Shown: in pieces, positions 51,967 to 60,141 of the stretch
Layout of the letters: every line of letters begins with the position of its first letter
Position numbering within the stretch: position 1 is the first letter of the stretch
Assembly (NCBI RefSeq): GCF_029338395.1
Contig: NZ_CP119809.1
Span: 806,001-870,000, forward strand
Source of the DNA: Halorussus caseinilyticus
Lineage (GTDB): Archaea; Halobacteriota; Halobacteria; Halobacteriales; Haladaptataceae
Length of the DNA stretch: 64,000 nucleotides
Direction of reading: 5' to 3'
The notes under the pieces: model-generated
Databases searched by the model: none
Seen by the model: the letters and a program-made list of their open reading frames with translations, nothing else
Told to the model about the DNA's origin: nothing
Translations under genes and position numbers: made by a program

Positions 51967-53291
51967 AACTCGACGTGGACACCCTCGGGACGTTCTACGA
52001 GATGGCCCGCGAGGGGGCCGGACTCGCCGCGAATCGGCTGAGTTCGATGACCGACATCCCGGCGCGGGTCAACGTCACCCACCTCAACTTCACGCGGGAC
52101 GCCTCCATCGCCCGCGAGTTGCCCGACACCGAGTGGGTCGGCGTCCGGGTCGGTCTCTCCGACGGGTTCGGCGGGACCTCGATTCTGCTGTTCGACGCCG
52201 AGAGCGCCGCCACCATCGCGTCGGCGGTCATCGACGGCATCCCGACCGTAGAGGACGGGACGCTCCACGACAGCGCCGTGACCGAAATCGCCCAAATCAT
52301 GAACAACGGGTTCGTTGACGGGTGGGCGAACGTGCTGGACACCAACATCGACGTGTCGGCCCCGACCTACGTCGCGGCCGACACTCCCGACGAGTTCCTC
52401 GCAGAGTCGGCGCTGGCGGTCGGGGACGGTGCGCCCGGAGACGGTCCCTCCGAGGACGGCGCGTCCGGCGTCGCCGGAGGTGACGCCGGACGCGCCAGCG
52501 ACGAACTCGCGGTCCTGTTCCGGAACAACCTCGAAGCGGTCGGCGAGGAACTCGCGTTCCGCCACTACCTCGTCCCCGACGGCGAGACGGTCCGGCGACT
52601 CTTCCGGGCGCGGTCGGAGGACCGCGCCATCGAGTTCGAGAAGTTGGTCGGGTTCGACCGCATCGCCCAACGCGGCGCGACGCAGGTGGCGGCCAACCTC
52701 ACGCAGATGACCGGCATCGAGATGGACGTGGACATCCGGCGCATCAACTTCATCTCGCTCGACGCGATTCCGAGCGAGGTCTCGACCGAGCGCAAAATCG
52801 GCGTAGCGTTCAGTTTCGCGGGGATGCCCAGCGGCTATCTCCTGTTCCTGTTCGGCGAGGGGTCGGCCGAGCGACTCGTCGCTCGGAGCGTCGAGACCCG
52901 GACCGCCGCCGGACTCGGGGAGTTCGAACGCGACGCGATTCAGGAACTCTCGAACGTGATGGCCAGCGGGATGTTGGACGGGTGGGCCAACCTGCTGGAC
53001 ACCACCATCGACCACTCGACGCCCGCCTACGCCCACGACATGGGCGCGGCGGTGGTGGACCCCCTCGTGGTCGGACTCGGCGGGTCTCAGGAGTTCGCGT
53101 TCGTCTTCGACACCCGCATCGAAGCGGTCGAGACCGAGGTGGACCTCGACATCTACGTCATCCCCGACGAGGAGGACCTGCGACAGGCCCTCGGCGCGTT
53201 CGACGTGGACCGCGTGGCCGAGACCCGACCCGAGGCCGACACGGACCTCTCGGACGAGGACGTGGATTTGGACTACTGGGAATCACTTTGA
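51963..53291 (+). CDS. cheC: CheC-family phosphatase, two-domain
   Basis: A 442-residue protein with two CheC/FliY-like domains. The first has HDSAVTEIAQIMNNGFVDGWANVL and the second FERDAIQELSNVMASGMLDGWANLLD; each carries the E-x3-N phosphatase pattern (EIAQIMNN and ELSNVMAS, the second with Ser where Asn is typical). CheC dephosphorylates CheY-P and is stimulated by CheD, which is encoded downstream. It overlaps cheA by four bases. It ends in a T-rich terminator-like tract and a large hairpin at 53387. Confidence 0.93.
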   Translation: MKLDVDTLGTFYEMAREGAGLAANRLSSMTDIPARVNVTHLNFTRDASIARELPDTEWVGVRVGLSDGFGGTSILLFDAESAATIASAVIDGIPTVEDGTLHDSAVTEIAQIMNNGFVDGWANVLDTNIDVSAPTYVAADTPDEFLAESALAVGDGAPGDGPSEDGASGVAGGDAGRASDELAVLFRNNLEAVGEELAFRHYLVPDGETVRRLFRARSEDRAIEFEKLVGFDRIAQRGATQVAANLTQMTGIEMDVDIRRINFISLDAIPSEVSTERKIGVAFSFAGMPSGYLLFLFGEGSAERLVARSVETRTAAGLGEFERDAIQELSNVMASGMLDGWANLLDTTIDHSTPAYAHDMGAAVVDPLVVGLGGSQEFAFVFDTRIEAVETEVDLDIYVIPDEEDLRQALGAFDVDRVAETRPEADTDLSDEDVDLDYWESL

Positions 53292-53294
53292 GCA

Positions 53295-53415
53295 ATGTTT
53301 TGATTGCTTTGAGATTTGTTTTTATTTTTCTAGTGTTGAAAGACGTTTGTCTCGAACAGCTAAAAGATTTTCTCCGGCGCACGCTGGCGTCGTCGGCGCG
53401 GCGCGCCGACGACGC
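53295..53415 (+). terminator. T-rich tract and 12-bp hairpin after cheC
   Basis: TTTGTTTTTATTTTTC follows the cheC stop within 40 bases, an archaeal terminator type. At 53387-53415 lies GCGTCGTCGGCG-CGGCG-CGCCGACGACGC, a perfect 12-base stem. The remaining gap to 53576 has no gene. Confidence 0.6.
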
Positions 53416-53546
53416 GACTGCTCGGCGGACGCGGGTCGTCGCCCGGTCGCAGTGCCGTGTGGTGTCGCTCTCGCCGGTCCGGAATCCTATATCGTATCTC
53501 ACACCCTCACGAATTCGACAATCCTTCGACTCAACGGCCAGAACAG

Positions 53547-53555
53547 TTATAATAT
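53547..53555 (+). promoter_or_regulatory. TATA box upstream of the H-NOX leader
   Basis: TTATAATAT is centred 26 bases before the ATG at 53577, predicting transcription to begin exactly at that ATG. Confidence 0.65.
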
Positions 53556-53576
53556 CCGTCCGAATGCACTTCAACC

Positions 53577-53717
53577 ATGTATCAGCGTCGGAGGGTTCGG
53601 CCGCCCGTCGCGGAACCCCGGCCCGGCCGCGGCGTCCCCGTAGCCGAACTCCCGGAACCACGCCCCGACCGACCTGTCGCCGAAGGGTGGTGGTCGCCGT
53701 GCATGGCATCGTGCTGA
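53577..53717 (+). CDS. Possible leaderless upstream ORF (46 aa) overlapping H-NOX start
   Basis: MYQRRRVRPPVAEPRPGRGV begins at the predicted transcription start and the frame ends at TGA 53717, 19 bases inside the H-NOX gene. The 46-residue peptide is Arg/Pro-rich, with repeated (R)PVAE units, and has no family. It could be a regulatory leader peptide, coupling initiation at the GTG start of H-NOX, or simply untranslated leader. The TATA geometry is the only positive evidence. Confidence 0.4.
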   Translation: MYQRRRVRPPVAEPRPGRGVPVAELPEPRPDRPVAEGWWSPCMASC

Positions 53718-54238
53718 AGGGTCTGAAGGACTTCGTGACCGCCGAGTACGACCGCGAGGCGTGGCGGGCGATACAGGACGCCGCCGGTCTCGGCGGAGAA
53801 GTCTACGTCCCCATCACCGAGTACGACGACGCCGACGCCCTCGCGCTGGTCGAGGCCGCCTCGGACGTTACCGGTGAGGACGTGTCGGACCTCCTCGACG
53901 CGTTCGGTCGGTTCCTCGTGCCGCCGCTGGTCGAAACTTACGGCGTCCACGTCGAGGAGGACTGGACCGGTCTCGAACTCGTCGCCAACGTCGAGGCGTA
54001 CATCCACGAGGCCCTGCGCGCCAAGCAGTTGTCCACCTACACGCCGCCCGCCCTCGCCTCCGAGTGGGTCGGCGACGACCGGGTGAGAGTGACCTACGCC
54101 TCCGACCGGGAACTCTGTTCGCTGGCGGTGGGTCTGCTCCGCGGCGTCGAATCGTACTACGACGCGGCGTTCGAAATCGAGGAACGGACGTGCATGCACG
54201 ACGGCGACGACCGGTGTGAACTCGTCGTCCGGCAGTGA
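53699..54238 (+). CDS. H-NOX haem nitric-oxide/oxygen-binding sensor
   Basis: A 179-residue haem sensor. It starts MHGIVLKGLKDFV (GTG), the canonical H-NOX opening. The proximal ligand is His103 (EAYIHEAL), Pro116/117 (TPPAL) follows, and the haem-carboxylate motif YxSxR is Tyr133-Ala-Ser135-Asp-Arg137. The terminal CMHDGDDRCELVVR also fits. No distal Tyr is evident where O2-binding members have one, so NO is the likelier ligand. Stand-alone H-NOX proteins signal to a partner coded nearby; here the next gene is a transducer. Confidence 0.93.
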   Translation: MHGIVLKGLKDFVTAEYDREAWRAIQDAAGLGGEVYVPITEYDDADALALVEAASDVTGEDVSDLLDAFGRFLVPPLVETYGVHVEEDWTGLELVANVEAYIHEALRAKQLSTYTPPALASEWVGDDRVRVTYASDRELCSLAVGLLRGVESYYDAAFEIEERTCMHDGDDRCELVVRQ

Positions 54239-54336
54239 GTCTCGCGCCCCGCCTCGGGAGCGTCGGCACGCCGACGCTCCCGCGCTCCGCGAAGTCTCTG
54301 AAGCGATTAACTATCAGTTTGATTTTTATTCTGCCC

Positions 54337-54348
54337 TATATTTTATAA
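54337..54348 (+). promoter_or_regulatory. AT-rich promoter of the transducer operon
   Basis: GATTTTTATT (54321) and CCTATATTTTATAAC (54335) precede the transducer ATG by 20-35 bases. If the second is the TATA box, transcription would start just past 54359 and translation might begin at the ATG at 54404. Confidence 0.5.
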
Positions 54349-54358
54349 CTAAACGGTC

Positions 54359-56080
54359 ATGTTGCGTGAAGATTTATTACGCTATGCCGATTGGGTTCGC
54401 TCAATGTCTAACTTTGCGCGCGCAGTCGTCCCCGCCTTCCTCGGGCGGCGCTACGCCCTGAAGTTCGGTCTGACGATGGTGGCGGTCGGCGCAGTCGCGG
54501 CGGGAGGCGTGTACGCGACCGGGCAGTTCGACCGACGTGTCGTCGGCGCGACCCTCGGCGGCGCACTCCTCGCGGGTCTCGTCGGAACGACCGTCTCGTG
54601 GCGGACCAGTCGGTCGCTCGACCGACTGGTGGCGAGCGCCGACCGGCGGGCCGAGGGCGAGGACCCCGAGTTCGACACGCCTCGCGTCGATTGCGTCGGC
54701 CGAGTGGCCGACTCGATGGCCGACACCCACGAGACGCTTCTCGACCAGCACCGGGCCAGACTCGCCGCCGAGGACCGCAACGCCCGCGTCGAACAGACCG
54801 CCGAGCAGTACGGCGAGGTCATGCGCCGGTGCGCCGACGGCGAGTTGGACCGGCGTATGGACCCGAGTTCCGACAGCGAGGCGATGAACCGGGTCGCCAC
54901 GGAGTTCAACGAGATGATAGCGGAGTTCGAGGAGACCGTCGAGAACCTGACCCGGTTCGCCAACGAGGTGGCGACCTACAGCCAAGAGGTCACGCTCAGC
55001 ACCGAGGAGGTCAGCGACGGGAGTTTGCGCGTCGTGGACTCGCTCCGGGACATCTCGGTGGACGCCGAGACCCAGACCGACGACCTACAGGCCGCCACAG
55101 ACCAGATGAACCGACTCTCGACGGCGGTGCAGGAAGTCGCGGCCTCGACCGACGACGTGGCGTCCATCGCCGAGCGAACCGCCGAGACCGGCCGCGAGGG
55201 TCGGGCGGCCGCGACCGACGCGGTGGAGGGGATGAACGACATCGAAAACGAGTCCGAGGAGACGGTCGAGGCCATCGAGAGCCTCGAATCCGAGGTCCAG
55301 CAGGTGGACGAACTCATCGACTTCATCTCGGAAATCGCCGAGCAGACCAACATGCTCGCGCTCAACGCCCACATCGAGGCCTCGCGCGCTGGCGAACAGG
55401 GCGCTGGCTTCGCGGCGGTCGCCAACGAAATCAAGGAGTTGGCCGAGCGCACCAAGGAGGCCGCCGCCGACATCGAACAGCGCCTCAAGCAGATTCAGCG
55501 CCACACCGACCGGACCGTAGACGAGGTTCGGGACACCAGCGCCCGCATCTCCCAGCAGACCGATTCGGTCGAGAACGCGGCCGAGGCGCTCGCGGACATC
55601 GCGGGCTACGCCCAAGAGACCAACGCGGGCGTCCAAGAAATCTCGGACGCGACCCGAGAGCAAGCCGACTCCACCGAGGAAGCCCTCGAAATGGTCGAAG
55701 ACGCCGCGGCAGTCAGCGAGGGCATCACCAACGAGGCCGAGACGGTGGCCGCCTCCGCCGAGTCCCAGACGACGGCGCTCTCGCAGGTTTCGAACAGCGC
55801 GAGCGACCTCGCCGAGCAAGCGACCCGACTCAGCACCGCGTTGGACGACTTCGACACAGACGACGCGGTACTGGGCGACGACGAGACCGAAGCGGACGCC
55901 GACGGCGAAATCGACCCGGACGAAATCGACCCGGACGAAATCGACCCGGACGAAATCGCCCAGACGACGGCCGAAAGCATCGACCCACTGGCCGACGCCG
56001 CTGACGCCGAACCACCTGCCGAGACGCCCGAACCCGACGGCGGTGAACCGGCCGAACTCGTCGGCGACGAGGAGGCCTGA
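54359..56080 (+). CDS. Methyl-accepting chemotaxis transducer
   Basis: A 573-residue transducer with two hydrophobic segments close together (about 37-60 and 63-80), so it has almost no external sensor. A HAMP-like stretch follows, then the long coiled-coil signalling domain with the hairpin tip [41 protein letters not shown] (binds CheA/CheW; it is about 340). Glu-rich helices around provide methylation sites. The C-terminal tail has four EIDPD repeats from a 15-base DNA repeat. As the sensor input is missing, the H-NOX upstream is a natural candidate partner. The start could be the ATG at 54404. Confidence 0.93.
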   Translation: MLREDLLRYADWVRSMSNFARAVVPAFLGRRYALKFGLTMVAVGAVAAGGVYATGQFDRRVVGATLGGALLAGLVGTTVSWRTSRSLDRLVASADRRAEGEDPEFDTPRVDCVGRVADSMADTHETLLDQHRARLAAEDRNARVEQTAEQYGEVMRRCADGELDRRMDPSSDSEAMNRVATEFNEMIAEFEETVENLTRFANEVATYSQEVTLSTEEVSDGSLRVVDSLRDISVDAETQTDDLQAATDQMNRLSTAVQEVAASTDDVASIAERTAETGREGRAAATDAVEGMNDIENESEETVEAIESLESEVQQVDELIDFISEIAEQTNMLALNAHIEASRAGEQGAGFAAVANEIKELAERTKEAAADIEQRLKQIQRHTDRTVDEVRDTSARISQQTDSVENAAEALADIAGYAQETNAGVQEISDATREQADSTEEALEMVEDAAAVSEGITNEAETVAASAESQTTALSQVSNSASDLAEQATRLSTALDDFDTDDAVLGDDETEADADGEIDPDEIDPDEIDPDEIAQTTAESIDPLADAADAEPPAETPEPDGGEPAELVGDEEA

Positions 56081-56083
56081 CGG

Positions 56084-56587
56084 ATGAGCGGCGAACTGTC
56101 GAGCGCGCCGACTCCCGACACCGGCGACGACAGGCGCGAGTGGGTCGAGTTCGTGCGCTTCGGTCTCGGTGGCGGCGACTACGGTCTCGAACTCGGCCGC
56201 GTCGAGCAGATACTCGACGGCCCGGCGGTGACGCCGGTACCTCAGACCGGTCCCGCCATCGCGGGCGTGGCGAACCTCGGCGGCGAGATTCCGGTCGTCG
56301 TGGACGGTCGAGCGCTGTTGGAACTTCCCGCCCGCGCGCCCGACGCCGAGACGACCCTCCTGCTTCTGGACCGCGGCGAGGGTCGGCCGACCGGTCTGCT
56401 CGTGGACGAGGTGGTCGGCATCGACGCCCACCACGTCGGGCGCATCGACGCCCCGGACGCCAGCGACTGGGAACCCCCCGTCAGGCGGCGGTGGTTCCGC
56501 GCCGTGGTGGACGACGACCGGAGCGGCCGGTCGCTCGGGGTGTTCGACCTCGACGTACTCGTCGCCAAAGTGAGGTCTCAAGCATGA
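56084..56587 (+). CDS. cheW: Chemotaxis coupling protein CheW
   Basis: A 167-residue SH3-like adaptor linking transducers to CheA. It has RFGLGGGDYGLELGRVEQILDG, then PQTGPAIAGVANLGGEIPVVVDGRALL and DRGEGRPTGLLVDEVVGIDAHH, all standard CheW positions. It starts three bases after the transducer stop. Confidence 0.95.
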   Translation: MSGELSSAPTPDTGDDRREWVEFVRFGLGGGDYGLELGRVEQILDGPAVTPVPQTGPAIAGVANLGGEIPVVVDGRALLELPARAPDAETTLLLLDRGEGRPTGLLVDEVVGIDAHHVGRIDAPDASDWEPPVRRRWFRAVVDDDRSGRSLGVFDLDVLVAKVRSQA

Positions 56588-56596
56588 CTTATAGAG

Positions 56597-57388
56597 ATGG
56601 TACGTCCGGGCGCACGCGGGACGCGGACGGACGCTCGCGGGACGCGGACGGACGCTCGCGAGACGCGGACGGACGCACCCGCACCCGCGACGGGGGCGCG
56701 CTCGGCGGAGTCCGCGCCGTCTGGCGCGGACTCCGCCGAGCAATCCGGGTCCGACCCTGCCGCCGGAGAGTCGTCCGGGTCGGACCCCGCGATACCGCTG
56801 AAGACGCTCGCGGTGCTGAACTGGCTCGGCGACAGGGGCGTCACCGGCGTCGAGGACCGACTCAACGACGTGCTGGACGACGACCTGACGGTGACGACCG
56901 AGCAGGTCAAAATCGGCTACGCCGAGAAAGAGACCGTCGCCGCGCAGTTCCGGGCGAACGAGCGCGCCGGGGCGCGGGTCCTGCTGAGCAAGCCCCTCGT
57001 CGGGAACGTGCTGGTCGTCTTCCCGATGGGGGGCGCGAACAAGGCCGCGGCGCTGATGCTCCAGCGAGCGGTCGAGGACCTCTCGTCGGTCTCGACGGAG
57101 ATGGGCCGGGACGCGCTGACCGAACTCTGCAACATGATGGCCAACGGGTTCGTGGACGAGTGGGCCGCGCTGTTCGACACGACCATCGACACGGGGTCGC
57201 CCGTTCCCGTGCAGGACCCCGAGCGAACGCTGGTCGCGCGCATCCTCAAGCAGTACGGCGTCGGCCTGTTCATCCGGTCTCGCCTCCGCATCCCCCGCCA
57301 CGACGTGAACGCCGCCATCTACGTGTTCCCCGGCAAGGCGGAGTTCCTCGACAAGCTATCGGGGGTCGGACTGGAGGTCATCGACTGA
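56597..57388 (+). CDS. CheC-family protein, single domain, with repeat-derived N-terminus
   Basis: A 263-residue protein. The first ~65 residues are low complexity (RGTRTDARGTRTDARETRTDA), encoded by three 21-base repeats (56611-56675). The CheC core follows from about 68: LKTLAVLNWLGDRGVTGVEDRLN, LSKPLVGNVLVVFPMGG and MGRDALTELCNMMANGFVDEWAALFDT, with ELCNMMAN as the phosphatase motif. The ATG at 56584 overlaps the CheW stop (ATGA) but is in another frame; a frameshift between it and the CheC core cannot be ruled out. It overlaps cheD by one base. Confidence 0.88.
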   Translation: MVRPGARGTRTDARGTRTDARETRTDAPAPATGARSAESAPSGADSAEQSGSDPAAGESSGSDPAIPLKTLAVLNWLGDRGVTGVEDRLNDVLDDDLTVTTEQVKIGYAEKETVAAQFRANERAGARVLLSKPLVGNVLVVFPMGGANKAAALMLQRAVEDLSSVSTEMGRDALTELCNMMANGFVDEWAALFDTTIDTGSPVPVQDPERTLVARILKQYGVGLFIRSRLRIPRHDVNAAIYVFPGKAEFLDKLSGVGLEVID

Positions 57389-57921
57389 TGGAGACCTACG
57401 AGAGCGACCCCGAGCGACCCGACCGCGAGCGCCGGATGGTCGGCGTCTCGGAGTACGAGGTTGTCGCGGACGGCGAGACGCTGGTCGCCTACGGTCTCGG
57501 CGCGTGCGTCGGTCTGGCAGTCTACGACCCCGAGAGCGCGGTCGGCGGACTGGCCCACGCGATGCTCCCCCGGCGGTCGGAGGGCGACGGCACCGGCGAC
57601 GGCAAGTACGTGGACGCCGCGGTCGAGACCATGCTCCGCGAGGCGGTGTCGGCGGGCGCGAGTTACACCGCGCTGGAGGGGTACGTCGTCGGCGGGAGCG
57701 ACCTGCTGGACCTCCGGGAACTCCCCCGCGAGGTCAGCGACGACAACGTTGCGACCGCCCGCCGCGCCTTCGCGGAACTCGACGTGCCGGTAGAGGGCGA
57801 GGACGTGGGCGGGAGCAGGGGCCGGACCGTGGAGTTCGACACCGAAACCGGCCGCATCGCGGTCGTAACCGTCTACGACCCGGAGCCGATTCTGCTTCGA
57901 GAGGGCGACGGCGGGGACTGA
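57388..57921 (+). CDS. cheD: Chemoreceptor glutamine deamidase CheD
   Basis: A 177-residue enzyme that converts specific receptor glutamines to glutamates and also activates CheC. The catalytic Cys40 is in AYGLGACVGLAVYD, His57 in LAHAMLP, and the C-terminal TGRIAVVTVY closes the fold. It is the last gene of the transducer operon; a structured element follows 43 bases past its stop. No cheB or cheR is within the window. Confidence 0.94.
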   Translation: METYESDPERPDRERRMVGVSEYEVVADGETLVAYGLGACVGLAVYDPESAVGGLAHAMLPRRSEGDGTGDGKYVDAAVETMLREAVSAGASYTALEGYVVGGSDLLDLRELPREVSDDNVATARRAFAELDVPVEGEDVGGSRGRTVEFDTETGRIAVVTVYDPEPILLREGDGGD

Positions 57922-57963
57922 CGCCACCGGCGAACGCTCGTCCGACCAACCGATGGGGCGGAT

Positions 57964-58074
57964 AAAGGGACCGCCCGGTCGCGTTTACGTGGTCGTCTCA
58001 GTGACCCCTCTCCGAGCGAGCGAACGCAGTGAGCGAGCGAGGATATGTCGCTGAGCGACCGCGCGGGTGCTTTC
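57964..58074 (+). repeat. Structured intergenic element, copy 2
   Basis: It starts AAAGGGACCGCCCGGTCGCG, contains GTGGTCGTCTCAGTGACCCC and GAGGATATGTCGCTGAGCGACC, and ends GCGCGGGTGCTTTC. The central arms are built of GAGCGAGCGAACGCAGTGAG. It is the shortest full copy (111 bases), 43 bases after the cheD stop in the sense direction. Confidence 0.75.
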
Positions 58075-58102
58075 GAGGACCTTGCCTAACAGTTCCTACG
58101 GT

Positions 58103-58179
58103 CCCCTGAACTTCTTGCGGACCTTCTGAACCTTCAGTTCGGCTTAGATGGGGCAGTATTGGTCGTTCAGATTTTCTAC
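58103..58179 (-). pseudogene. Remnant of an msrA 3' end
   Basis: Read on the minus strand, codons give (V)ENLNDQYCPI-stop-AELKVQKVRKKFRG, which lines up without gaps with the intact MsrA C-terminus KNPNDRYCSIQAEPKVQKVREKFGE, about 18 of 26 positions identical; one stop has replaced the glutamine codon. The match ends abruptly on both sides. Intact msrA lies 300 bases away in the same orientation, with a low-GC zinc-ribbon gene between. Confidence 0.75.
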
Positions 58180-58245
58180 AGCCATTCGATTCCCTATGCT
58201 GTCCAAACGCGCGGAAAATTTAAAAACGGAATATGCAATTCCATT

Positions 58246-58476
58246 GTGGTATACGTTATTGAAGATAGCCACGGAAACCCGGTAAAGGCATACAAGGGTG
58301 ATGACCTAATTTACCGCAAACACTATCATTGCGGAGCATGCGGATGGACGGTAGATTACGACTTTGCTGATTTCGACCCGCAAAGTTGCCCAAAATGTAA
58401 CGAAGGTCGCCATTTCGGTGGGTTCCAAGAAGACGAGTACGTAACCCCGGCTTGGCGGAGTTACCGGACTCGATAA
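58246..58476 (+). CDS. Small zinc-ribbon protein, AT-rich insert
   Basis: A 76-residue protein with one zinc ribbon: HCGACGW and CPKCNEG supply the four cysteines (about residues 32-61), in a chain with DLIYRKHYHCGACGW and a terminal PAWRSYRTR. Function unknown; such ribbons bind nucleic acid or protein. Codon use is clearly more AT-rich than the region. The GTG at 58246 is chosen because TTTAAAAA (58219-58226) is 24 bases upstream, giving a leaderless mRNA, and because the longer frame from TTG 58159 runs into the decayed msrA fragment. It is convergent with msrA, three bases apart. Confidence 0.65.
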   Translation: MVYVIEDSHGNPVKAYKGDDLIYRKHYHCGACGWTVDYDFADFDPQSCPKCNEGRHFGGFQEDEYVTPAWRSYRTR

Positions 58477-58479
58477 ATT

Positions 58480-59034
58480 TCAGCGGTTCTTTACTTTCTC
58501 CCCGAACTTCTCCCGAACCTTCTGGACCTTGGGTTCGGCCTGAATCGAGCAGTACCGGTCGTTGGGGTTCTTCTCGTAGTAGTCCTGATGGTACTCCTCG
58601 GCCTCGTAGAACGCCTCCAGCGGTTCGACCTCGGTCACGATTTCGTCGCCGTCGTAGGCACCTTCGGCGTCCAACTCGCGGACGAACCGCTGGACGGTCT
58701 CTTTCTGGTCGTCGTCGTGGTAGAAGACGGCCGACCGGTACTGGGTGCCCACGTCGGGACCCTGCCGGTTCAACTGGGTCGGGTCGTGGACCGTGAAAAA
58801 CACCTTCAGCACGTCCTCGTAACTCAGCACCTCGGGGTCGTACTCGACCTGTACGACTTCGGCGTGGCCGGTGTCGCCCGAGCAGACCGCCTCGTAGGTC
58901 GGGTCCTCGACGTGGCCGCCCGCGTACCCCGACGTGACCTCGCGCACGCCGTCGAGTTCCTTGAACGCCGCTTCCACGCACCAGAAGCACCCGCCGCCGA
59001 GGGTGGCCGTCTCGGTGTTCGCGTCTGGAGTCAT
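58480..59034 (-). CDS. msrA: Peptide methionine sulfoxide reductase A
   Basis: A 184-residue enzyme that reduces S-methionine sulfoxide in oxidised proteins. The active site GGCFWC contains Cys16 and Cys19; YAGGHVEDPTYEAVCSGDTGHAE follows, then QYRSAVFYH and EEYHQDYYEKNPN. Length and motifs match the full family. Its last ~26 codons have a decayed second copy at 58103-58179, so the 3' end was probably rebuilt by an insertion. Confidence 0.96.
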   Translation of the reverse strand: MTPDANTETATLGGGCFWCVEAAFKELDGVREVTSGYAGGHVEDPTYEAVCSGDTGHAEVVQVEYDPEVLSYEDVLKVFFTVHDPTQLNRQGPDVGTQYRSAVFYHDDDQKETVQRFVRELDAEGAYDGDEIVTEVEPLEAFYEAEEYHQDYYEKNPNDRYCSIQAEPKVQKVREKFGEKVKNR

Positions 59035-59342
59035 CGGGAGTGAGTTAGCGGCGCAGACGGTTAGGCTTGCGGGAAGCGGTGGCGGGGGACTCGCTTCGGA
59101 CGACCCGAGTCGTCGGTCCCTCGTAGACGGGAGACGCCGTTAGTGGCCTCAGGACATGAATTACACGCTTTAAAGAATGCCAAAGCGGTCCTAAAGCAAG
59201 AAAGATAATTCTCTAAGCAACTAGATGCTGTCCACAGTAGCTCTGACCAGAGCAGTCGAGACGGACGCGAAGCGCCGGAACGAACGCGCGAAAAACGAGC
59301 GCACACCGAAAACCGCAGTACCGCGAGAGAGAACCGCGTCGT
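59035..59342. other. Intergenic region, no gene seen
   Basis: The centre (59150-59225) is AT-rich with repeated TTTAAAGAA/CTAAAGCAAG/CTAAGCAACTA short motifs. The rest is GC-rich and has no coding-type frame. Confidence 0.4.
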
Positions 59343-59573
59343 TCAGTCCGCCGGTTCGAAGGTCGGCGAGGACGAATCGACAGTCTCCGTCGGGGACTGG
59401 GTATCATCGACGGGACTGTTGACGAAGAGGGCGTGACCGATGAGCGCGACGGGAATGCTGGCCGCCAGTGGCACGGCAGACGTTATCGAAAACCCGACGA
59501 CGCTTAGCGCGGCGGTTACACCAATCAGCGAAAGCGGAATCAGTCCGAGGATGAGGTCGTAGTACCCAGTCAT
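59343..59573 (-). CDS. Small two-helix membrane protein
   Basis: 76 residues: hydrophobic segments at about 5-30 and 32-52 (VPLAASIPVALIGHALFV), then an acidic Ser/Thr-rich tail. The family is unknown. A minus-strand TATA (TTATATACC, near 59605-59613) lies ~35 bases before the ATG, giving a leader of about 9 bases. Confidence 0.7.
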   Translation of the reverse strand: MTGYYDLILGLIPLSLIGVTAALSVVGFSITSAVPLAASIPVALIGHALFVNSPVDDTQSPTETVDSSSPTFEPAD

Positions 59574-60141
59574 AATCCATTACAGAATATGCGGTATAGG
59601 TATATAACTCTTTCCCGTAGTTGAGCGAGGCATTTCTGATAGGCGAATCTTATGCACATCGTTGGATTCTCATAACTTATAGATACGCTATGAATCTATT
59701 TCCACCCGTAGAATCCTCAAAAGCTACCGTACAGCGGTTCTCAGAGCGTTCTGAAAATTCCTGTCAGTAATTTCGCCGCCGGGGGAAGACTCCACGGTTT
59801 CGCTCTCGGAAGTTCCCGCCCGGAGGTGCCACCGGGCGCGTGCCACGGGGGACGTTTCGCCGAGCGTCCGTGGCGGTCCGTCGTCGGCGTTCCGGTCTCG
59901 GGTCGGAAGGCCGATTCGCCGGACAGGGACCGACTGTCGCCTCGTGTACCGCGATTGACCGCTCGATTGGGAGCGTCTACCGGACCGACGGCCGACCCTG
60001 TTTTCGGGTCGGTCGGTCGCCGAAGGTCGGCAGACGGCGTATAACGAAATGTCGAACGGCCGGAACTGAACTACGGGCTGGCCGGGGCGTGCGGTTCCCC
60101 CGCGTCGATTCGGCCAGCGACTTCCAGCGAGACACCGAACA
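59574..60141. other. Intergenic region upstream of the glycosyltransferase, no gene seen
   Basis: 59620-59740 is AT-rich, with TCATAACTTATAGATACGCT (59670-59690) holding a CATAACTTATAG core and partial inverted repeats. From 59770 it becomes GC-rich; frames over it (both strands) are Arg/Pro/Ser-rich and look like shadows. CGTATAACGAAATG (near 60039) may be the glycosyltransferase promoter. Confidence 0.45.

Noticed and set aside
56140-57921. 593-codon frame through cheW, cheC and cheD
   Set aside because: It crosses three genes with clear family motifs in other frames, and its own translation is an Arg-rich shadow.
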